From contig CM042090.1 of the NCBI GenBank assembly GCA_023512835.1, forward strand, positions 8,167,343-8,231,342: a DNA stretch of 64,000 nt, in the 5' to 3' direction. Under the pieces are notes generated by a model. It was not told where the DNA came from, did not search any database, and saw nothing but the letters and a program-made list of their open reading frames with translations. This stretch comes from Taxillus chinensis. Lineage: Eukaryota; Streptophyta; Magnoliopsida; Santalales; Loranthaceae. Shown piece by piece: positions 35,475 to 46,298 of the stretch (position 1 is the stretch's first letter; each line of letters opens with the position of its first letter). A program made the translations under genes and the position numbers.

Positions 35475-37810
35475 AAAAACTCCGCAGTCCAAGCATCTCC
35501 CGTAACTTAAGAAAAGAAGCCACCGGTGAGGGCTTTGTGAAGATATCTGCTACTTGCTCCTTTGTATTACAATACTCCAATCCAATTGTCTTCTGTCTCA
35601 CATGATCTCTGAGAAAATGATATCGGGTGTCAATATGCTTACTGCGTCCATGATACACTGGATTTTTTGACAAACTGATTGCAGCTTTATTGTCAACAAA
35701 AATCATAGTAGAATGTTCTTGAGGGTGTTCTAATGAGTCCATCAAATTTCTTAACCAGGATTGCTTCACATACAAGTGAAGCAATGGCAACATACTCAGC
35801 TTCACAGGAGGACAACGCTATAATAGATTGCTTCTTTGACATCCATGTAAATGCAGTCGATCCCAAATAGAAAACATAACCTGTTGTACTTTTCCTTTCA
35901 TCTTGATCACCACCCCAATCACTATCTGAATACCCAAGCAGTTGTGTATTATCACCATATTTATAACATAAACCGAAATCAAGAGTACCTTTGATGTATC
36001 TCAAGATTCTTTTTGCTGCTTGCCAGTGTGATTCATTGGGTGTCTCCATGTACCGACTCACAAGACCCACGCCATAGAGTATATCGGGTCTTGTTATTGT
36101 CAAGTATCGTAAACTCCCTACAAGGCTTTTATATAATGTGGAATCAACAAACCTTCCTTCACCCTTCGTGGATAATTTTAATTCTGTCACCACAGGAGTA
36201 CTCATCGCTTTGCAATTTTCCATTTTGAATTTCTTCAAAATTTCCTGCATGTATTTCTTTTGGGAAATAAAAATCTCTTCTCCTCCTTGCTTGACCGCGA
36301 TGCCCAGAAAATATGACATCAGTCCATTGTCCGTCATTTCAAATTCCTTGAACATGGATTGCTTGAAGGCGGCAAACAATCTCTCACTGCTTCCTGTAAA
36401 TAACAAATCATCCACATATATACATAAAATCAAATAGTCTCCATTTTCGACCTTCACATAGACCGAATGCTCATATGGGCATTTGATAAACCCATTTTGC
36501 TGCAAATACTCATCGATCCGAGTATTCCAAACCCGAGGAGCTTGTTTCAGGCCGTACAAAGCCTTCTTTAATAGAAGCACTTGATCTTCTGCTCCTTCCA
36601 CCACGAAACCTTCAGGCTGTTCAATATAAACTTCTTCTTCCAAAACTCCATTTAAAAATGCAGATTTAACATCTAATTGGTAAATTTTCCAATTATGATG
36701 GGCTGCTAAAGAAATCAACATTCTTACCGTATCCATTCGAGCAACTGGTGCAAACACCTCATCATAGTCCACCCCATATTTCTGTTTGTAGCCTTTGACT
36801 ACAAGTCTCGCCTTGTAGCGTTCTATGCCTCCATCAGCATTTCTTTTAATTTTGTACACCCACTTGACTCCAATCGCTTTCTTTTCTGGTGGAAGCGTAG
36901 ATAATTTCCACGTATTATTCTTTTCAATAGAATGAATTTCTTCCTCCATCGCTGTTCGCCAACAATCTTCCTGACTGGCATCATTAAAATTCAAAGGCTC
37001 ATGATCTGCATAAAGACAATAAATTAACGTCCTCTGTTTCTTCATATATATCATCCAAGCTCCTCATCTTGATTGGAGTGGCACTGAATCTTCTAGTCTC
37101 ATCCCTTGATGAGCTAGATGTGCCACTTGTTTGACTTGACAATTGTGGGTGAGAATACGGAGGTGTTGAAGTAGCATCCGGTGCAACACCCTGCGTCTGT
37201 TCATCTGGATCATTTGCAATCACAACAGTTTTTCCCGCATCATCATCAGGTAAAATTCCATGATTCTTCCTCTCGGAAGATGACATCCCTACTAACCACT
37301 AATTTTTTGGTTAGTGGATTGTACAGCTTGTACGCCTTTGACTCCTCGCTGTAGCCGACGAAGACTCCTTTCTCACCATGATCGTCTAGCTTTTTTCTTC
37401 GTGTATCTGGAATGTGTGCATATGCAACACAACCAAATATGCGCAGATGTGACACGCTTGGCTTCCAACCACTCCATGCTTCATGTGGGGTCACATCCTA
37501 AATACTGCTCGTCGGACACCTGTTCAACAAATAAATCGAAGTATGAACCGCATCTGCCCAAAAATGGCGTGGCAAACCTCGTTCCTTCAACATGGACCTT
37601 GCCATGTCCATGATAGTGCGGTTCTTCCTCTCCGCAACTCCATTCTGTTGTGGGGTGTAGGCAGTGGTCAATTGATGTCGAACACCATTTGCCTTGCGAA
37701 ATCTTGAAATGCCTTTGAAGTGTATTCACCCCCTCGTCCGATCGTATCATTATGAGGTTGTGTTGACTCTCTACCTCAACTTGGCTTTTGAAATTTTTGA
37801 ATATCGTCAA
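35473..37810 (-). pseudogene. copia 2 pol: integrase C-part, reverse transcriptase, RNase H
   Basis: Pieces in different frames, in order. 37481-37810: integrase core around IMIRSDEG, then a frame change. 37246-37494: integrase C-part (HEAWSGWKPSVSHLRIFGCV). 36999-37286: a Ser/Thr-rich linker. 35693-37054: reverse transcriptase with [17 protein letters not shown] and catalytic [10 protein letters not shown], running into RNase H with SCEAEYVA. 35473-35805: the last RNase H part ([31 protein letters not shown]). At least four frameshifts or stops separate these pieces, so no active polyprotein is made from this sequence as written. Confidence 0.9.
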
Positions 37811-39551
37811 AGCGGGCTTTCTCCTTCAGAAAATAGACCCATGTCTTCCTGCTAAAATCATCAGTAAAGGTTATAAAATATTTGTTACCTCCATTGCTGA
37901 TTGGATCTAAAGGTCCACAAATATCTGTATGCACCAACTGTAATGGTGCTCTAGCCCTCCAAGACTCGCCACTTGGGAAAGGTAAGCGGGATTGCTTCCC
38001 AAGTACACAGCTCTCACATTCCCGGTCTTCCGTATTGATTTGTGGAAGACCACGAACCATCCTCCTAGATGATAATTTCTTCAGACTTTGAAAATTAAGA
38101 TGGCCAAATCTGAAATGCCATCTCCACGACTCATCTTTGATGTGCCCTATGAGACACTTCGCCATCCTTGTATTTAACGTCAAAGGAAACATCCGATTTG
38201 ACGTCATCTGCACTCGTGCAATCAACCTGTTATTTTTATCTCTAAGTATGAGAGCATTATTCTCTATGTAGACACTGTGCCCTTTTTGCAGCAATTGTCC
38301 AATGCTTAGGACATTGCTTTTCATGTTGGGAACATAATATACATCACCGATGAAAGCCTCCTCGCCATTTTTCTGGAAGATTCGGATTCTTCCTCTCCAT
38401 TTAACTCCGAGCTTCGAACTATCTCCAAGGCTCACGCTTCCATTAATGTCTTCCTGTAGATCAACAAACAGCTCTTTCTTACCACACATGTGGTTGCTTG
38501 CGCCAGAGTCTAGATACCATGTGTCATATTGGCCACATGATTCAGTATGTGCCAATAAAACAGATGGATCATCATATTCCACATCTCTTGATGCGAAATT
38601 GGCTCGATTGTCCTTCCGTGAATAACACTCGGCAGCGATATGTCCAATCTTCCGACAATTATAACATTGAACATTGGACCGTCGTTGATTTGAAAAATTT
38701 TGAGAGCTACCACCTCGTCGCCCTCGGAAATTGGAACTATCAGCTTGATTTTGGTTCCATTGCCCTCGGCCGCTTTGTCCACGACCTCCTTGTGGATTCC
38801 ATCGACCACGACGGCCACCGTGTGAATTCCAGTGTCCTCGACCGCCACCTTGTGATTTCCCGATTTGCATTTTCGTCTCCAAGGCTTGCTCCAGTGTTGT
38901 AGATGAAGAAGCACTAGTTTGTGCATGTTGGGAAATGCGGTGCTCGTGCACTTTGAGTGAGCCTAGGAGTTCATCAGTACTAATTTGCTCCAAATCCTTT
39001 GATTCCTCGATCGCCGCCACTACGTGTTCAAATTTTGGCGAAAGTGATCGTAGAATCTTTTCATTCACCCGAACATCTTTGAGTTTTTCGCCATTTCGCT
39101 TCATTTCATTCACAATTACAAGTAATCGTGAATGATAGTCGGAGACGGTCTCGTCCTCCTTCATTTTGGCTGCTTCAAATTCAGCCCTTAGAGATTGAAG
39201 CCGAATTCTCTTCACACGATCAACACCGCTGAACACTTTATTCAAAGTGTCCCACACCGCTTTGCTTGTTGACGCATCTGCCACCTTCTCGAATGTTGCA
39301 TCGTCAAATGATTGATATAAGAAGTATAATGCCTTCTTATCTTTCTTCCGTTGCTCCTTGAGCGTCGCCTTTTGCTCGGCGTTGTAGGCCGCTTTCTGTG
39401 CTGGGCTGGGTTCATCATACCCGTCATTAACGATGTCCCAAATATCCTGGGACCCGAATAGTGCCTTAAATTGGACACACCATCTCTCATAATTCTCTTT
39501 CTTCAATTGCGGGATTTGCAATTGTGCCATGTTGGAGGTCATTTCACTCAA
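37776..39551 (-). CDS. copia 2 gag, protease and integrase N-part
   Basis: One 591-residue frame from the ATG at 39551. Residues 10-230 are the copia-type capsid region (LKKENYERWCVQFKAL). A Gly/Arg/Asn-rich stretch follows, then a zinc knuckle CYNCRKIGHIAAEC at 296-309, the aspartic protease site WYLDSGASNHM at about 345-355, the HHCC zinc region of integrase (HFRFGH and CESCVLGKQ) and the start of the integrase core with VHTDICGP. The last residues after FLKEKA are out of frame. It could yield a functional Gag and protease, which sometimes act in trans; that is inference. Confidence 0.9.
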   Translation of the reverse strand: MSEMTSNMAQLQIPQLKKENYERWCVQFKALFGSQDIWDIVNDGYDEPSPAQKAAYNAEQKATLKEQRKKDKKALYFLYQSFDDATFEKVADASTSKAVWDTLNKVFSGVDRVKRIRLQSLRAEFEAAKMKEDETVSDYHSRLLVIVNEMKRNGEKLKDVRVNEKILRSLSPKFEHVVAAIEESKDLEQISTDELLGSLKVHEHRISQHAQTSASSSTTLEQALETKMQIGKSQGGGRGHWNSHGGRRGRWNPQGGRGQSGRGQWNQNQADSSNFRGRRGGSSQNFSNQRRSNVQCYNCRKIGHIAAECYSRKDNRANFASRDVEYDDPSVLLAHTESCGQYDTWYLDSGASNHMCGKKELFVDLQEDINGSVSLGDSSKLGVKWRGRIRIFQKNGEEAFIGDVYYVPNMKSNVLSIGQLLQKGHSVYIENNALILRDKNNRLIARVQMTSNRMFPLTLNTRMAKCLIGHIKDESWRWHFRFGHLNFQSLKKLSSRRMVRGLPQINTEDRECESCVLGKQSRLPFPSGESWRARAPLQLVHTDICGPLDPISNGGNKYFITFTDDFSRKTWVYFLKEKARFDDIQKFQKPS

Positions 39552-39565
39552 TTGATCTCACCTCA

Positions 39566-39576
39566 CTCTGATACCA
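39566..39576 (-). promoter_or_regulatory. primer binding site of copia 2
   Basis: The minus strand reads TGGTATCAGAG three bases after the 5' LTR, complementary to the 3' end of initiator tRNA-Met. Confidence 0.9.
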
Positions 39577-39579
39577 AAA

Positions 39580-39972
39580 TGTTGGAATTGAAATAATTGG
39601 AAGCACACACAAAAATGATATGTTTATTCAACTTATTTTTTACACTTACAACCATAGGATATATGTATTACAATTTGTAACCGTTATACTAAAACACACC
39701 ATAAGTATAAAATATGTAACTGCCACAATAATGTAGTAACCGACATTATTAATATGTAACCGCCACCATAAATATGTAACGGTCGTCATGAATGTGTAAC
39801 GGCAACCATGAATGTGTAACTGCCGTCATGAATGTGTAACGGCCACTATGAATGTGTAACGGCCACCATGAATGTGTAACGGCCACCATGAATGTATAAC
39901 GGCTACCATAATGTTGTAACGGCCGTCATCAGTGCTTCCAATAAATAGATTTTAATTTGTAATTTCAATACA
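39580..39972 (-). repeat. 5' LTR of copia 2 (393 bp)
   Basis: Same ends as 35090-35462 but with eleven 20-bp repeat units (39711-39930). It is followed at once by GACGGCTGG of gene 1 copy 2. Confidence 0.95.
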
Positions 39973-40441
39973 GACGGCTGGAAAGGACACGTTGCATTCC
40001 TTTGAAGGGCCAAAGCCTCTGAGTGTTATTCTAAAGCGGAAAAGAGAAGCTAGTGGTGTGACCGCATCCCAAACTACAGATGAAGAGGCTCAAAAAAGCA
40101 AGAGGAAACGAAGTCTGGGTTCCGGGATATCAGTAGTTGCTGGGACCACCAATGCTGTTTCTTCACTACCTACCAAAGAAATTTCCAGCGATCACGTGCA
40201 GAACAACAAGGTGGTATCAATTGCTGGGCCGGCCAATGTTGTTTGTCCAATTCCCGCAAAAGAGACTGCCAGCAATCATGCACACGATGGCAAGGTGGAC
40301 TGCAAATCTCCTGAAGGTGTCCCCGAGAATGCATTGGTAGATTGCATAGATACGCATCTGATCAAGGGGATGAGGACTATGAGTATCTCTGCCTCTTTAG
40401 GGGATTTCCAGAGATCATACGCACAGCCACAGGGTGTATGA
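39973..40441 (+). pseudogene. gene 1, second copy, right part
   Basis: Continues gene 1 from the codon where copia 2 entered: LHSFEGPKPLSVILKRKREA, then QKSKRKRSLGSG where gene 1 at 8093 has a stop. It stays open to TGA at 40439-40441 (ending DFQRSYAQPQGV). It shows the likely original C-terminus of this family. The N-terminal half is missing, so it is a fragment. Its 3' flank (to about 40740) also matches that of gene 1. Confidence 0.8.
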
Positions 40442-41165
40442 GTTGCATCCAGCAATGCAGTTTGTTCGCCACCTTATGGGTCAGAAATTGATGATGTAGG
40501 TGTGACGACAGTGAGCATCTCGACAGTATGAAATATGACGGCATAAAAGGAGGTGAAAATTCTGACCCCGATGATGTTGAATGCATAGATGGCCTTATTA
40601 AGTCCTTAGGCCATGGTTGAAGAGAGCGAACCATACTTGTAGTGGGGAATTGTACAATTCCCCTCCCCCTCCCCCTTCCCCCCATTGTAATTCCTACCAT
40701 GTAATGATGTTCATAACATAATTCGAGACGTGGTCGTTTTTTTCCATATTATTGTTATTATTTTAATATTTACTACTTGTGAAATTCATAACATAATCTA
40801 AATGTGGTCATTTTTTCATTGTACGTTGCCGTTTCCTCTTATTATTAGTTGTGTGCAAAAGCAATTAGGCATGGATCAGGAATTTAGATGATTGACCCCG
40901 GTTTATCATTTTTTTATAATCATTTTTTTTAATAATTCAAAATAACTATTAATATAATATTAATAAAGAACGGCAAACAATATCCAATCATAAGAAAAAA
41001 ATAATTATTCTTAATATAGTGTTGTTTTAAAAAAAATAATAATAAGTCAGCATGTATTTACATTAACAAAATTATATATAATTTAATGTCTACTAGATGA
41101 TGGACTAATTTCTCCTACAAAAGCATGAAATTAAAAATTGTCTTCAATTTTGTTTGGGTGCTTAA
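40442..41165. other. 3' flank of gene 1 copy 2, then AT-rich DNA
   Basis: 40442-40740 matches 8420-8740 including TTCCTACCATGTAATGATGT. A second partial copy of the last part recurs at about 40770-40850. The rest is AT-rich without features. Confidence 0.6.
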
Positions 41166-41505
41166 AGTGTGTTTGGTTATTAAATTCAAAAATAATTTCC
41201 TATTTTTGAATAAAAAAAGATTTCATTTTTTGTTTAGTATCTATTTTCAGATTTAATTTTCGAGAATAATTTGTTTTTAAATGTAAAAAACAGAAAATAT
41301 TGATGTTTTTATTTTTTTGGAAAACATTTTTCATCCCACCGTTGTTAGATGCCCGTAGCTGCCCTATGATGCACACCCACTCACCGGAAAAGAAAACATT
41401 TTGTTAAGACAACCTGTTTCCAATTCCACAAAAAGCTATTTTTGAATACAAAATGTAAATACAATTTTTAAAAATAAAATACTAAAAACAACACCAAACA
41501 TATCC
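41166..41505. mobile_element. Tourist-like MITE (PIF/Harbinger type)
   Basis: The left end AGTGTGTTTGGTTATTAAAT and the right end, reverse-complemented GGATATGTTTGGTGTTGTTT, form inverted repeats around the common TGTTTGGT core. A TAA flank occurs on both sides (41163-41165 and 41506-41508). 340 bp, no coding capacity. Confidence 0.65.
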
Positions 41506-41508
41506 TAA

Positions 41509-42649
41509 GTTTTTGAAAATATCTTTAGCTGAAAAAGCCTCTAGTTTAATTACATTATAAACTAAAAAACTAAGTACAAGAATATTAATCATTCTAAAAA
41601 TAAATTGTTAGGCTATTTTTTTTTTGTTCTCATCACATCGTTGACACAATTGAAAAATGCTTGAAATACTTGAAAAATGTCGAACTATATTATGTTGAAA
41701 ATGACAAAATTTTATTTCTAAAATTGCTTTTTTATGCGCTACAAAGGCTTGCTGCTAAACAAACAAATATCATTAATTCTAAAAGACTAATGAACTTGAT
41801 AAAGATATATAGTTGAATTGACCACAAGTAATTCTATTGCATGCTCTTACAACACATAAATAGCTGGTCAATAATGATATTTGATTGTAAAGTCATCTTG
41901 CTTATGGTAAGCAAGACCTCGTCTATCAACATAACAAGCAGTCATATATAACACATTTATAGATCTTATAACTTACAAAATGATCACATTGGTAAGTAAG
42001 CTATCTCATTAATCATTTATAAATGCTTGAATAAGTTCTTTTAGTATATGAATATGACTTATTGCAATTAAAATATATTGATTCACACTATCAAACTTGA
42101 CAAAGTTTATCACTTAACTCCATAGTTTTTTTGTAAGGAGCAAATAAAAACAAATTCAAATGAAATTAATGTGTCATATAACATATGCCTGCTTCTACTT
42201 GCCATGAAAAAATAGATCCTTTCCTAATTTTGAGCAAAACTTCACATATATTGGACTTTGTAAACGATGTATAAAACAATAAATATAGTAAGCATATGAT
42301 CAATCATGTGAAATCAAAGCATGTAATCTATTTCACTTACCACATATATTACTTTACCTATCGTATCTTTACCCTTAAATATTTTGAATATCTAGATTAT
42401 AACAAAATAACAAAGAATATATTTTTTCAGGGTTGTTATAATGTCAAAAACATGAACAATCCCAAAAAAAAGTTCTCACCCAAAGCTATCTTTGTCAACA
42501 AATTTTAAAACTATAACCATTTGTTCTGTTATTAACATAGCATAGGCTTCATGAACAATTATAGAAAACAATACATCACTAATTTCTCATGAATTTCATT
42601 CGTAAGTTTCATTGAAAAACCATGTAGAATTTCTTTTTGGATTTGTAGC
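41509..42649. other. AT-rich intergenic DNA, no gene seen
   Basis: No recognisable coding or RNA features. The 70-codon plus-strand frame at 42296-42508 is of the kind expected in AT-rich DNA and has no motif. Confidence 0.45.
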
Positions 42650-42654
42650 GATGA

Positions 42655-42715
42655 GGGAGAGGATTTGAGCAATGAGGGAAGCAATGTCAGGAGAGACCTT
42701 TCATCAGGAAAAATA
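42655..42715 (+). pseudogene. third scrap of gene 1
   Basis: About 55 bases (GAGGATTTGAGCAATGAGGG and on) align with 7855-7915 of gene 1, the segment encoding EDLGNEGSNVVRRRPLIRR, with small gaps that destroy the frame. Flanks do not match gene 1. Confidence 0.65.
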
Positions 42716-42917
42716 AAATCATGTCAATTTCTCAATATAGACTTGCAAATTCAGATGGTTTTGCAAATCTAGAAGTTCTCGTAAATTTGGATGACCAATG
42801 TATTTTAAATTTCAATAATTTCTCAATGCTGATTCGGATAAGTCAATATGGACAAGTAGATATGGACGGTCAATAAATACTGACACTATTTAACGTTAAG
42901 CTTAATTTGTCAACTTA

Positions 42918-43142
42918 GAGCATGTTTGGTTGGGGTGTTTTCTGTTTTCGTTTTCAAAATGTAATAGCTGTTTTCGGGTACAAAAAATTAAAAATTAAAA
43001 ACAACAAAAACTTGTTTTTATTTTTTTTGTCCTAAAGAATGAAAACAACATTTTATTGTTTTTAGTTTTATGTTTTTTATACTCGAAAACAGCTATCACA
43101 TTTTGAAAACGAAAACAGAAAACAGGTGAAACAAACATGCCC
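42918..43142. mobile_element. Tourist-like MITE, near-palindromic
   Basis: 225 bp with long terminal inverted repeats: left GAGCATGTTTGGTTGGGG, right end reverse-complemented GGGCATGTTTGTTTCACC. The match extends through TTTTCGTTTTCAAAATGT for about 60 bp. It is flanked by TTA on both sides (42915-42917 and 43143-43145), the usual Harbinger target duplication. Confidence 0.85.
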
Positions 43143-43145
43143 TTA

Positions 43146-43980
43146 GGCTCTCAATTTGTGTTAACTCTCGCTCATCACTCCACATCTAGCATTGACTTTT
43201 GTTGATTGTTATTGAATTTTAACTCTTATAATAGAATGTCCTTACTTTTAATTGTTATGCAGGTGTAATCAAAATTAAAATCCACAGCATAAATAACAAA
43301 ATTTATTATCTATACTAAATAAGAAAAGAATTATATATTTGTTGAGAAACATACACTTTTTACATGATGTTTTAGTAAAATTTGGGTAATTTATGTCATC
43401 TTAAATTTTTATGGTTTAAGATTTAATGTATTAATTATGATTTTATCCTACACAATCATAACGGTCAAATATAATAATTTTTAAATAATAATTTTAAACC
43501 AATATAATTTGATATACAAATTTATTTATTGACTACCCCATTTATAGTTACAATTTCTTTTCGTATGCTATACAATGCAATTCTGGGGAGGAATTAATCC
43601 CTTAGTGGCTGTGAAAGCTTAGAAATTTAATTTGTTTCTCAAATTAGAAATTGGCCAATCCAATCGAGAAAATAGGTGCTCCATACCAAAAATTTATTCC
43701 GATGAAAAATATTTTGCTTCCACCAAAAAAACTCATAGATCTCTAACCATTCTTTGATTTGACATAACATTTTTTTGGAGCCGTAATGTACTTACTCATA
43801 CGAAGGATGATACCACACCCCACCTTGCATTTGAGCGTGATTTGAATTGTAGGGAATATCTAATTCCAATCATACTTAAGTAGTGTTCCATTCTTTTCCT
43901 CCTTTTGTCCAAATCCAAAGAGAAAAAAAAATACCCACGTAACCAACCACCATCAACTGACACCACAAACGGACCAGTGA

Positions 43981-44017
<37 letters not shown>

Positions 44018-44131
44018 AACACTCCACGTGTTAGTCATTATGGATGACGACCATAATTTTAGGGTTGAAAGAGAGAAGAAAAGAGTAGAAAAAGGAAACG
44101 CAAGTCCTTGTTCTTCCGCAGGTTTGGGCAA
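43146..44131. other. intergenic DNA upstream of GATL
   Basis: AT-rich, with a (TA)n run at about 43987-44011. The 163-codon minus-strand frame across 43796-44287 is read through this microsatellite and has no motif, so it is not annotated. Confidence 0.45.
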
Positions 44132-44136
44132 ACCGG

Positions 44137-44147
44137 CTATATATATT
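44137..44147 (+). promoter_or_regulatory. TATA box candidate of GATL gene
   Basis: CTATATATATT about 400 bp before the ATG, followed by a CT-rich leader (TCTCTCTC runs at 44300-44352), a common pyrimidine-patch layout of plant core promoters. Positional inference. Confidence 0.5.
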
Positions 44148-44540
44148 AGCAGTTTTATTTTTGGGCAGTAGATAACAATACAATTATTACCACTATACAA
44201 TTTTAGCAGAACAATGGGTCGTCCGAGGTTTGTTCCCTTTCTCACAATCCTTCCACCAACATCTCTCCTTCCCTCCCTTGGTATCAAATCAATCCTAGCC
44301 CCTCTCTCTCTCTCTCCTCCCTCTCTCCCTCCCTGTCTCTCTCTCTCTCCCTCCTCTCAAAGCCAGCGTCCACCACCAGAGCCCACAACGGCGGCTCCTG
44401 CTGCTCTTATCATCCTCGTACCGGACCCACCACCTTAACTGACCCCCCTTCAGCAATTCATGAATCAAAATCCAAGAATATAAGAAGGGGAAGGAAGAAA
44501 AAAAAAAGAAAGAAGAAGCATTGATCCATCGAGAGGCAGG

Positions 44541-45605
44541 ATGGCCGGCGGTGCCTGGGGGACCCAATCGTCCTCCCTCGCCCTCCTCCTCGTCCTCCTG
44601 TCCCTCCAACACCACTCCGCCGTCGCCGTCTCCACCGCTGGCGCCATTCGCCTCGGCATCATCCGGAAACCCGTGCCGGATGCGCCCGCTGTGTTCCGGG
44701 AAGCACCTGCCTTCCGCAATGGCGACGGGTGCCGGTCGGGCGAACGCATCCACGTGGCGATGACCCTGGACGCCAACTATCTGCGGGGCACCATTGCGGC
44801 TGTCCTGTCCATCCTGCAGCACACCAGCTGCCCGGAGAACGTGGCGTTCCACTTCCTGTGGGCCCGGTTCGAGCCGAGCGTGGCGGCCAGCATCCGCACC
44901 ACCTTCCCTTACCTCACCTTCCGGGTGTACCGCTTCGACTCGGCCCGCGTGAGGGGGAAGATATCCAAGTCCATCCGGCAGGCACTGGACCAGCCGCTCA
45001 ACTACGCCCGCATCTACCTGGCCGACATCATCCCCGCCGAGGTGGACCGGGTCATCTACCTGGACTCCGACCTCGTCATGGTCGACGACATCGCCAAGCT
45101 GTGGGAGGTGGATTTAGGGGACAAAGCGGTGGCGGCGCCGGAGTACTGCCATGCCAACTTCACCAAGTACTTCACCGACGCATTCTGGTCGGACCCCAAG
45201 CTGGCAGCCGCATTCCAGGGGCGGCGGCCTTGCTACTTCAACACGGGGGTGATGGTGTTGGACGTGGAGAGATGGCGGCGAGGAGGGTACACGCAGCGCG
45301 TGGAGGAGTGGATGGGGGTACAGAAGCAGAGGAAGATTTATCACCTCGGCTCGCTGCCTCCCTTCCTGCTGGTGCTGGCCGGGGACATAAAGCCAGTGGA
45401 CCACAGGTGGAACCAGCACGGCCTGGGAGGGGACAATCTGGAGGGCAAGTGTCGTAGCCTGCACCCGGGCCCAATAAGCCTCCTGCATTGGAGCGGGAAG
45501 GGGAAGCCGTGGCTCCGCCTCGACTCGCGGCGGCCGTGCACCGTCGACCACCTCTGGGCGCCCTACGACCTGTACCGGTCCTCCCGACACTCGATAGAGG
45601 AATGA
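44541..45605 (+). CDS. galacturonosyltransferase-like protein (GT8 family)
   Basis: An intact intronless frame of 354 residues, the usual GATL length and gene structure. A hydrophobic N-terminus (about residues 12-30) is a signal peptide or anchor for the secretory pathway. The GT8 fold is marked by [14 protein letters not shown] (71-84), [13 protein letters not shown] (153-165), the metal-binding DSD in [13 protein letters not shown] (171-183), [11 protein letters not shown] (231-241) and the C-terminal HWSGKGKPW (316-324). GATL proteins such as PARVUS act in the Golgi/ER in pectin or xylan synthesis; the exact acceptor is not readable here, and I do not assign a family number. Nearly all third positions are G or C, in sharp contrast to the surrounding DNA. 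Confidence 0.93.
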   Translation: MAGGAWGTQSSSLALLLVLLSLQHHSAVAVSTAGAIRLGIIRKPVPDAPAVFREAPAFRNGDGCRSGERIHVAMTLDANYLRGTIAAVLSILQHTSCPENVAFHFLWARFEPSVAASIRTTFPYLTFRVYRFDSARVRGKISKSIRQALDQPLNYARIYLADIIPAEVDRVIYLDSDLVMVDDIAKLWEVDLGDKAVAAPEYCHANFTKYFTDAFWSDPKLAAAFQGRRPCYFNTGVMVLDVERWRRGGYTQRVEEWMGVQKQRKIYHLGSLPPFLLVLAGDIKPVDHRWNQHGLGGDNLEGKCRSLHPGPISLLHWSGKGKPWLRLDSRRPCTVDHLWAPYDLYRSSRHSIEE

Positions 45606-45634
45606 GGAGGTGTCTTTGGATGCGTTCCGGGAGA

Positions 45635-45661
45635 TGGAGAGGGAGGGAGAAAGAGAGAGAA

Positions 45662-45701
<40 letters not shown>

Positions 45702-45704
45702 GAT
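45635..45704. repeat. (GA)n microsatellite in GATL 3' region
   Basis: An almost pure GA run 30 bp after the GATL stop codon, probably within the 3' UTR. A GTGA tetranucleotide run lies further on at 45869-45894. Confidence 0.85.
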
Positions 45705-45705
45705 T

Positions 45706-46298
45706 ATTTTGCTTATGTTTAGGAAATGAATACTAATTAACTTGACATTTTCTTGCAAAAACGAAAACACAAACCATAATCGCTTATCCATCAATCTATA
45801 TATATATATATATACATACATATAAATGATTAATGCAAGCTTATTACGTGAGTGGGGCGATGGTCAGTGAGTGAGTGAGTGAGTGAGTGAGTGGTGTGGT
45901 GGCGAATGGATTGGCTTGGCCGGCACTAAGTGGCGGTGGTTAATGTGGTGGTGGCCATAAACAGCGACCAACCGACCGACAACAGTTTTTCATTTTTTTT
46001 TGAGTCTTTCAGTGACTACTAGTGGTGATTGTCCGTTGAACTACACAGTGGTGTCTGATAAACCGACCCAGAGCGGCCGGAAAATGGTTGGACAATTGTC
46101 TGTATTTCAATTATATTTGTGTTATACATTTGTTTTTAAATTTTGACTGTGTATATCAGAAGAGAGGAAACATGTTGACAACAAAATGGGATAAACAGAA
46201 ACATTAAAAACAGAAACGAATCCAAACCAAGACGGCTTCCGATTTGGTTGGCCTCAAATAATATCAATTTTTATCTCAGAGGCCTTCTAACTCAATCC
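45706..46298. other. intergenic DNA between GATL and the orphan ORF
   Basis: Contains a (TA)n run near 45797-45812 and the GTGA repeat at 45869-45894. No gene recognised. Confidence 0.4.

Larger units (their letters stand above)
35090..39972 (-). mobile_element. Ty1-copia retrotransposon 2, inserted in gene 1 copy 2
   Basis: A full-length 4883-bp element on the minus strand with LTRs of 373 and 393 bp, PBS and PPT. The flanks share GAC (CAGAC if the terminal CA of the LTR is counted), consistent with a target duplication in the gene 1 word CCAGACGG. Apart from one 20-bp repeat unit, the LTRs differ at about six positions by eye, so the insertion is recent. Gag-protease is one long frame, but integrase and RNase H are frameshifted, so the element looks non-autonomous. 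Confidence 0.95.

Noticed and set aside
43796..44287. 163-codon minus-strand frame upstream of GATL
   Set aside because: Runs through a TA microsatellite and the presumed GATL leader; no domain and no conservation signal visible.
44295..45821. Long minus-strand and alternate plus-strand frames overlapping the GATL gene (185, 235, 242 codons)
   Set aside because: They are shadows of a very GC-rich gene, where stop codons are rare in every frame. They are Arg/Gly/Pro-rich and lack motifs.
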